Shown: piece by piece, positions 4,355-6,616 of the stretch
Position numbering within the stretch: position 1 is the stretch's first letter
Layout of the letters: every line of letters starts with the position of its first letter
Origin: Rickettsiales bacterium
Lineage (GTDB): Bacteria; Pseudomonadota; Alphaproteobacteria; Rickettsiales; UBA3002
Assembly: GCA_002725445.1 (NCBI GenBank)
Contig: PBPD01000090.1
Coordinates: forward strand, 1-6,616
Reading direction: 5' to 3'
Length of the DNA stretch: 6,616 bases
Translations under genes and position numbers: made by a program
The notes under the pieces: model-generated
Database searches by the model: none
What the model was told of the DNA's origin: nothing
The model's input: the letters and a program-made list of their open reading frames with translations, nothing else

Positions 4355-6616
4355 ATGTCGCGGATGCTACGCGCTATTATTTGGAGTGTGACGATCGCTC
4401 TGCTGACCTTCAGCAGTGTGCAGGCACAAGTGACTCCCGAAGTGAATGCACGGGTAATACGTGACTTCGCGCGCATCAGCTTTGCATGGCCCGAGAAAAT
4501 GCGCTTTCGCACCCAGCAATCAGGCAACAGCCTTACCATCACCTTTGAAGAAGCCGCCAACCCTGATTTAAACGTTATCACGCAGCGTCTTTCGCCCTAT
4601 GTACAGCAGGCACGCCGCACCAATAATGGCCGTTCGGTCGTGCTCACCCTGAATAATCCCTATAAAATTCGTCAATTTATCAGTGGCAACAACACAGGCA
4701 TCGACCTGTTGGGCGTGACCGAGGCAAGCACACAGCCGCCGCCCAAACTGATCGCTACACCTGAGATTCCTGCTCCTATAGGCACGCCCACGCCGCTCGC
4801 CAAGCCCAAAACGCCACAAGCTGCAACACAAGCCACAGAATGGCCGCGTGTCACACCAAAGCTGAAGCCCGCCCGTGCGCAAGCCGAGCCTGCGGCTGAA
4901 GTGGCAGAAGAAACAGCCACACCTCAGCCTAACCCTGAACCTACTGCACAGGCCGAGGCTGTAGATACGCCGGAGGAAGCACCTAAGGAGGTGGCTAGCG
5001 AGCCTGAGACAGAAACGGCAGCTGAACAGCCTGCCGCATCACAAGAGCCTGAAACCGTACAAGCCGTAGAAACGCCTGTTGTCGAGGCAAACGAGCTACG
5101 CACCGCGCCGCGCCCTACCCCGCAGGATCAGACAGTAGAAGTGATGGCCGAAGCCAATACGCCTGAAGAAACATTGATCGTTACCATCAAACAAAATCCA
5201 ACGGGAAGCAACCTGCTGTTCCCATGGAAAGACCGCGTTGCTTCGATTGTATTCTTCCGCGAAAATGCGCTGTGGATTGGCTTTAACAAGCATGTGCGCA
5301 TCAACACCGAATTATTGCAGTCCGTACTGCCTGCCAGTGTAAACAACATTCAGGAGCTGGATGTGCCAGGTTATACCTTGCTGCGCATGGAAACAGACGG
5401 GCAATTGCATGCCAGTGCGCGCCGCGTTCCCAATTCGTTTGAATGGGTGATCACGTTAAGTAACAACCCCACCCTGCCAACACGCCCTGTTCCATTGACC
5501 ATGGAAGCCGAAGCACGCACACCGCATATCTATCTGCCCACGCTGGAATATACTACACCTGTGAATGTGACTGATCCTGTGGTGGGCGACACTCTTGTAC
5601 TATCCGCCTTTTATAATTCCGGCGAAGGCATTTATCCAAAACGCGAATTTGTAGAATTCACACTGCTGCAAACGGCGCAAGGGCTGGCCATGCTGAAAAA
5701 GGATGATGATGCGCAAATTGTAGAACTACGCAACGGTATACGCCTGACATCCGAGGGTGGCATGGCATTATCGGAAGACCTGCCACAACTGGCATTAGAC
5801 GAGCTGGAACTGCTCGACACAAAATTCAGTACACTCTTCCCATATGAACGCTGGAAAGTTGAACCAGAGGAATTCAAAGCCACCGAACAGGAGCTGATGC
5901 AAAAACTTAGCGATGCAACTGGATTGCGCGCCAGCTCGCTGCGCCTCAAACTTGCGCAGCTGTATCTGGGTGAGGGCATGGAGCTGGAAACACTCGGCGT
6001 GCTGGACAGAATTCGCCGCACCGACCCATTCTTTTACGAAGAGCGCAAGCTGGCCGCCTTGCGTGGCGCGGCTAATTTCCTTGCCTACCGTGTGGGCGAA
6101 GCCGCGTATGACTTCAATCAGCAGTCGCTGGAGAATATCGAAGAGATCAAGCTTTGGCGTCAGGCGAGCGATCTGTTCCTGCAGCGCGACCGTGCGCGCT
6201 TCGACTTTGTCGATTTCGACACGGCGTATATCAAGAAATATCCACCCGAAATGCGTCAACGCCTAGCCGTGTTAGCAGCCGATAATTACATCAACCGCAA
6301 AAGCTATAACAAAGCAGTACGCGTGTTCGACTCGCTCAGCGAAGATGGCATTCTGATGCCGATTGAGCCATACGTTGATTACTTGCTCGGCAAAGTATCT
6401 GCCGAAACGGGCAAAATCAAACCTGCTATTGCCATTTGGGAAAAACTGGCAGAGAGTGACGACCGTTTTATACGCGCCCGTGCGGCTTACTCGCTGGCCA
6501 CCCTGCAATATAATGAAGGGCTGATTGACCGTGACGAAGCCATCGAGAAGCTGGATAATTTGCGCATTGTGTGGCGTGGCGACTCGCTAGAGCTAGGCCT
6601 GCTGAGCCAGCTGGGG
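4355..6616 (+). CDS. Large exported protein: AMIN-like N-domain, Pro/Glu/Ala linker, TPR-like helices (3' end beyond window)
   Basis: 754 codons are open to the right edge, with no stop reached. Residues 1-24 form a signal peptide (R3 and R6, hydrophobic core 7-19, likely cut after VQA at 24), so the protein should enter the periplasm. Residues about 25-124 are beta-rich and end in IRQFISGNNTGIDLLGV, which recalls AMIN-like envelope domains; this resemblance is by eye only. Residues about 126-270 are a low-complexity linker rich in Pro, Glu, Ala and Thr. A second beta-rich part covers about 270-420. From about 480 onward the sequence is helical, with TPR-like units near 525-560, 634-663, 674-703 and 708-745. 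The start is ATG 4355; GTG 4343 is an in-frame alternative, and TAA at 4334 limits anything earlier. I do not recognise a named family. Position behind motB suggests a periplasmic motor or cell-wall accessory. A part analogous to the periplasmic motility protein MotC of Rhizobiales is possible, but there is no sequence proof. Confidence 0.8.
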   Translation, partial: MSRMLRAIIWSVTIALLTFSSVQAQVTPEVNARVIRDFARISFAWPEKMRFRTQQSGNSLTITFEEAANPDLNVITQRLSPYVQQARRTNNGRSVVLTLNNPYKIRQFISGNNTGIDLLGVTEASTQPPPKLIATPEIPAPIGTPTPLAKPKTPQAATQATEWPRVTPKLKPARAQAEPAAEVAEETATPQPNPEPTAQAEAVDTPEEAPKEVASEPETETAAEQPAASQEPETVQAVETPVVEANELRTAPRPTPQDQTVEVMAEANTPEETLIVTIKQNPTGSNLLFPWKDRVASIVFFRENALWIGFNKHVRINTELLQSVLPASVNNIQELDVPGYTLLRMETDGQLHASARRVPNSFEWVITLSNNPTLPTRPVPLTMEAEARTPHIYLPTLEYTTPVNVTDPVVGDTLVLSAFYNSGEGIYPKREFVEFTLLQTAQGLAMLKKDDDAQIVELRNGIRLTSEGGMALSEDLPQLALDELELLDTKFSTLFPYERWKVEPEEFKATEQELMQKLSDATGLRASSLRLKLAQLYLGEGMELETLGVLDRIRRTDPFFYEERKLAALRGAANFLAYRVGEAAYDFNQQSLENIEEIKLWRQASDLFLQRDRARFDFVDFDTAYIKKYPPEMRQRLAVLAADNYINRKSYNKAVRVFDSLSEDGILMPIEPYVDYLLGKVSAETGKIKPAIAIWEKLAESDDRFIRARAAYSLATLQYNEGLIDRDEAIEKLDNLRIVWRGDSLELGLLSQLG

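Noticed and set aside
4727..5165. Tandem repeat in the Pro/Glu/Ala-rich linker
   Set aside because: The composition is biased but no fixed repeat unit recurs at the DNA or protein level.
5795..6259. 154-codon open frame antisense to the large exported protein
   Set aside because: The plus-strand frame is continuous, starts with a signal peptide and has coherent helical repeats. The antisense reading is a by-product of codon bias.

Overview
The window looks like ordinary chromosome from a flagellated Gram-negative bacterium, most likely an alphaproteobacterium. This placement is inferred from gene order and protein flavour: a tsaE-amgK pair, a CheY/CheZ pair leading into MotB-like genes, and a large exported helical-repeat protein. 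Base composition looks near 50% GC and even across the window. I see no insertion sequence, phage gene, tRNA, rRNA or CRISPR array. Two genes run off the ends: amgK at the left and the large exported protein at the right.

Left block, minus strand (1-1403): three tightly packed genes read right to left. They are iscX (small acidic partner of the Fe-S assembly desulfurase IscS), tsaE (ATPase for the tRNA t6A37 modification) and a sugar kinase of the AmgK type (cell-wall recycling). The iscX stop codon directly abuts the GTG start of tsaE in the same frame, and tsaE overlaps amgK by 14 bases, so this is almost certainly one transcript.

A 176-base divergent gap (1404-1579) separates this block from the motility block. 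It carries one short inverted-repeat element that can pair with either of two downstream copies.

Right block, plus strand (1580-6616): cheY, cheZ, a divergent MotB-like gene, a canonical MotB/OmpA gene, and a long gene for an exported protein (signal peptide, beta-rich N-domain, Pro/Glu/Ala-rich linker, TPR-like helices). CheY-P controls flagellar rotation and CheZ dephosphorylates it. The two MotB-like proteins would be the peptidoglycan-anchored half of a stator. No MotA-type channel subunit and no CheA lie inside the window.

The most interesting part is the MotB pair. The first protein keeps the membrane anchor but has serine where MotB has its ion-carrying aspartate, and its OmpA-like domain lacks the peptidoglycan-binding signature. 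The second keeps both. With the large exported protein behind them, this could be a non-standard, heteromeric stator or stator-accessory module. That reading is inference. The individual motif losses are visible directly.
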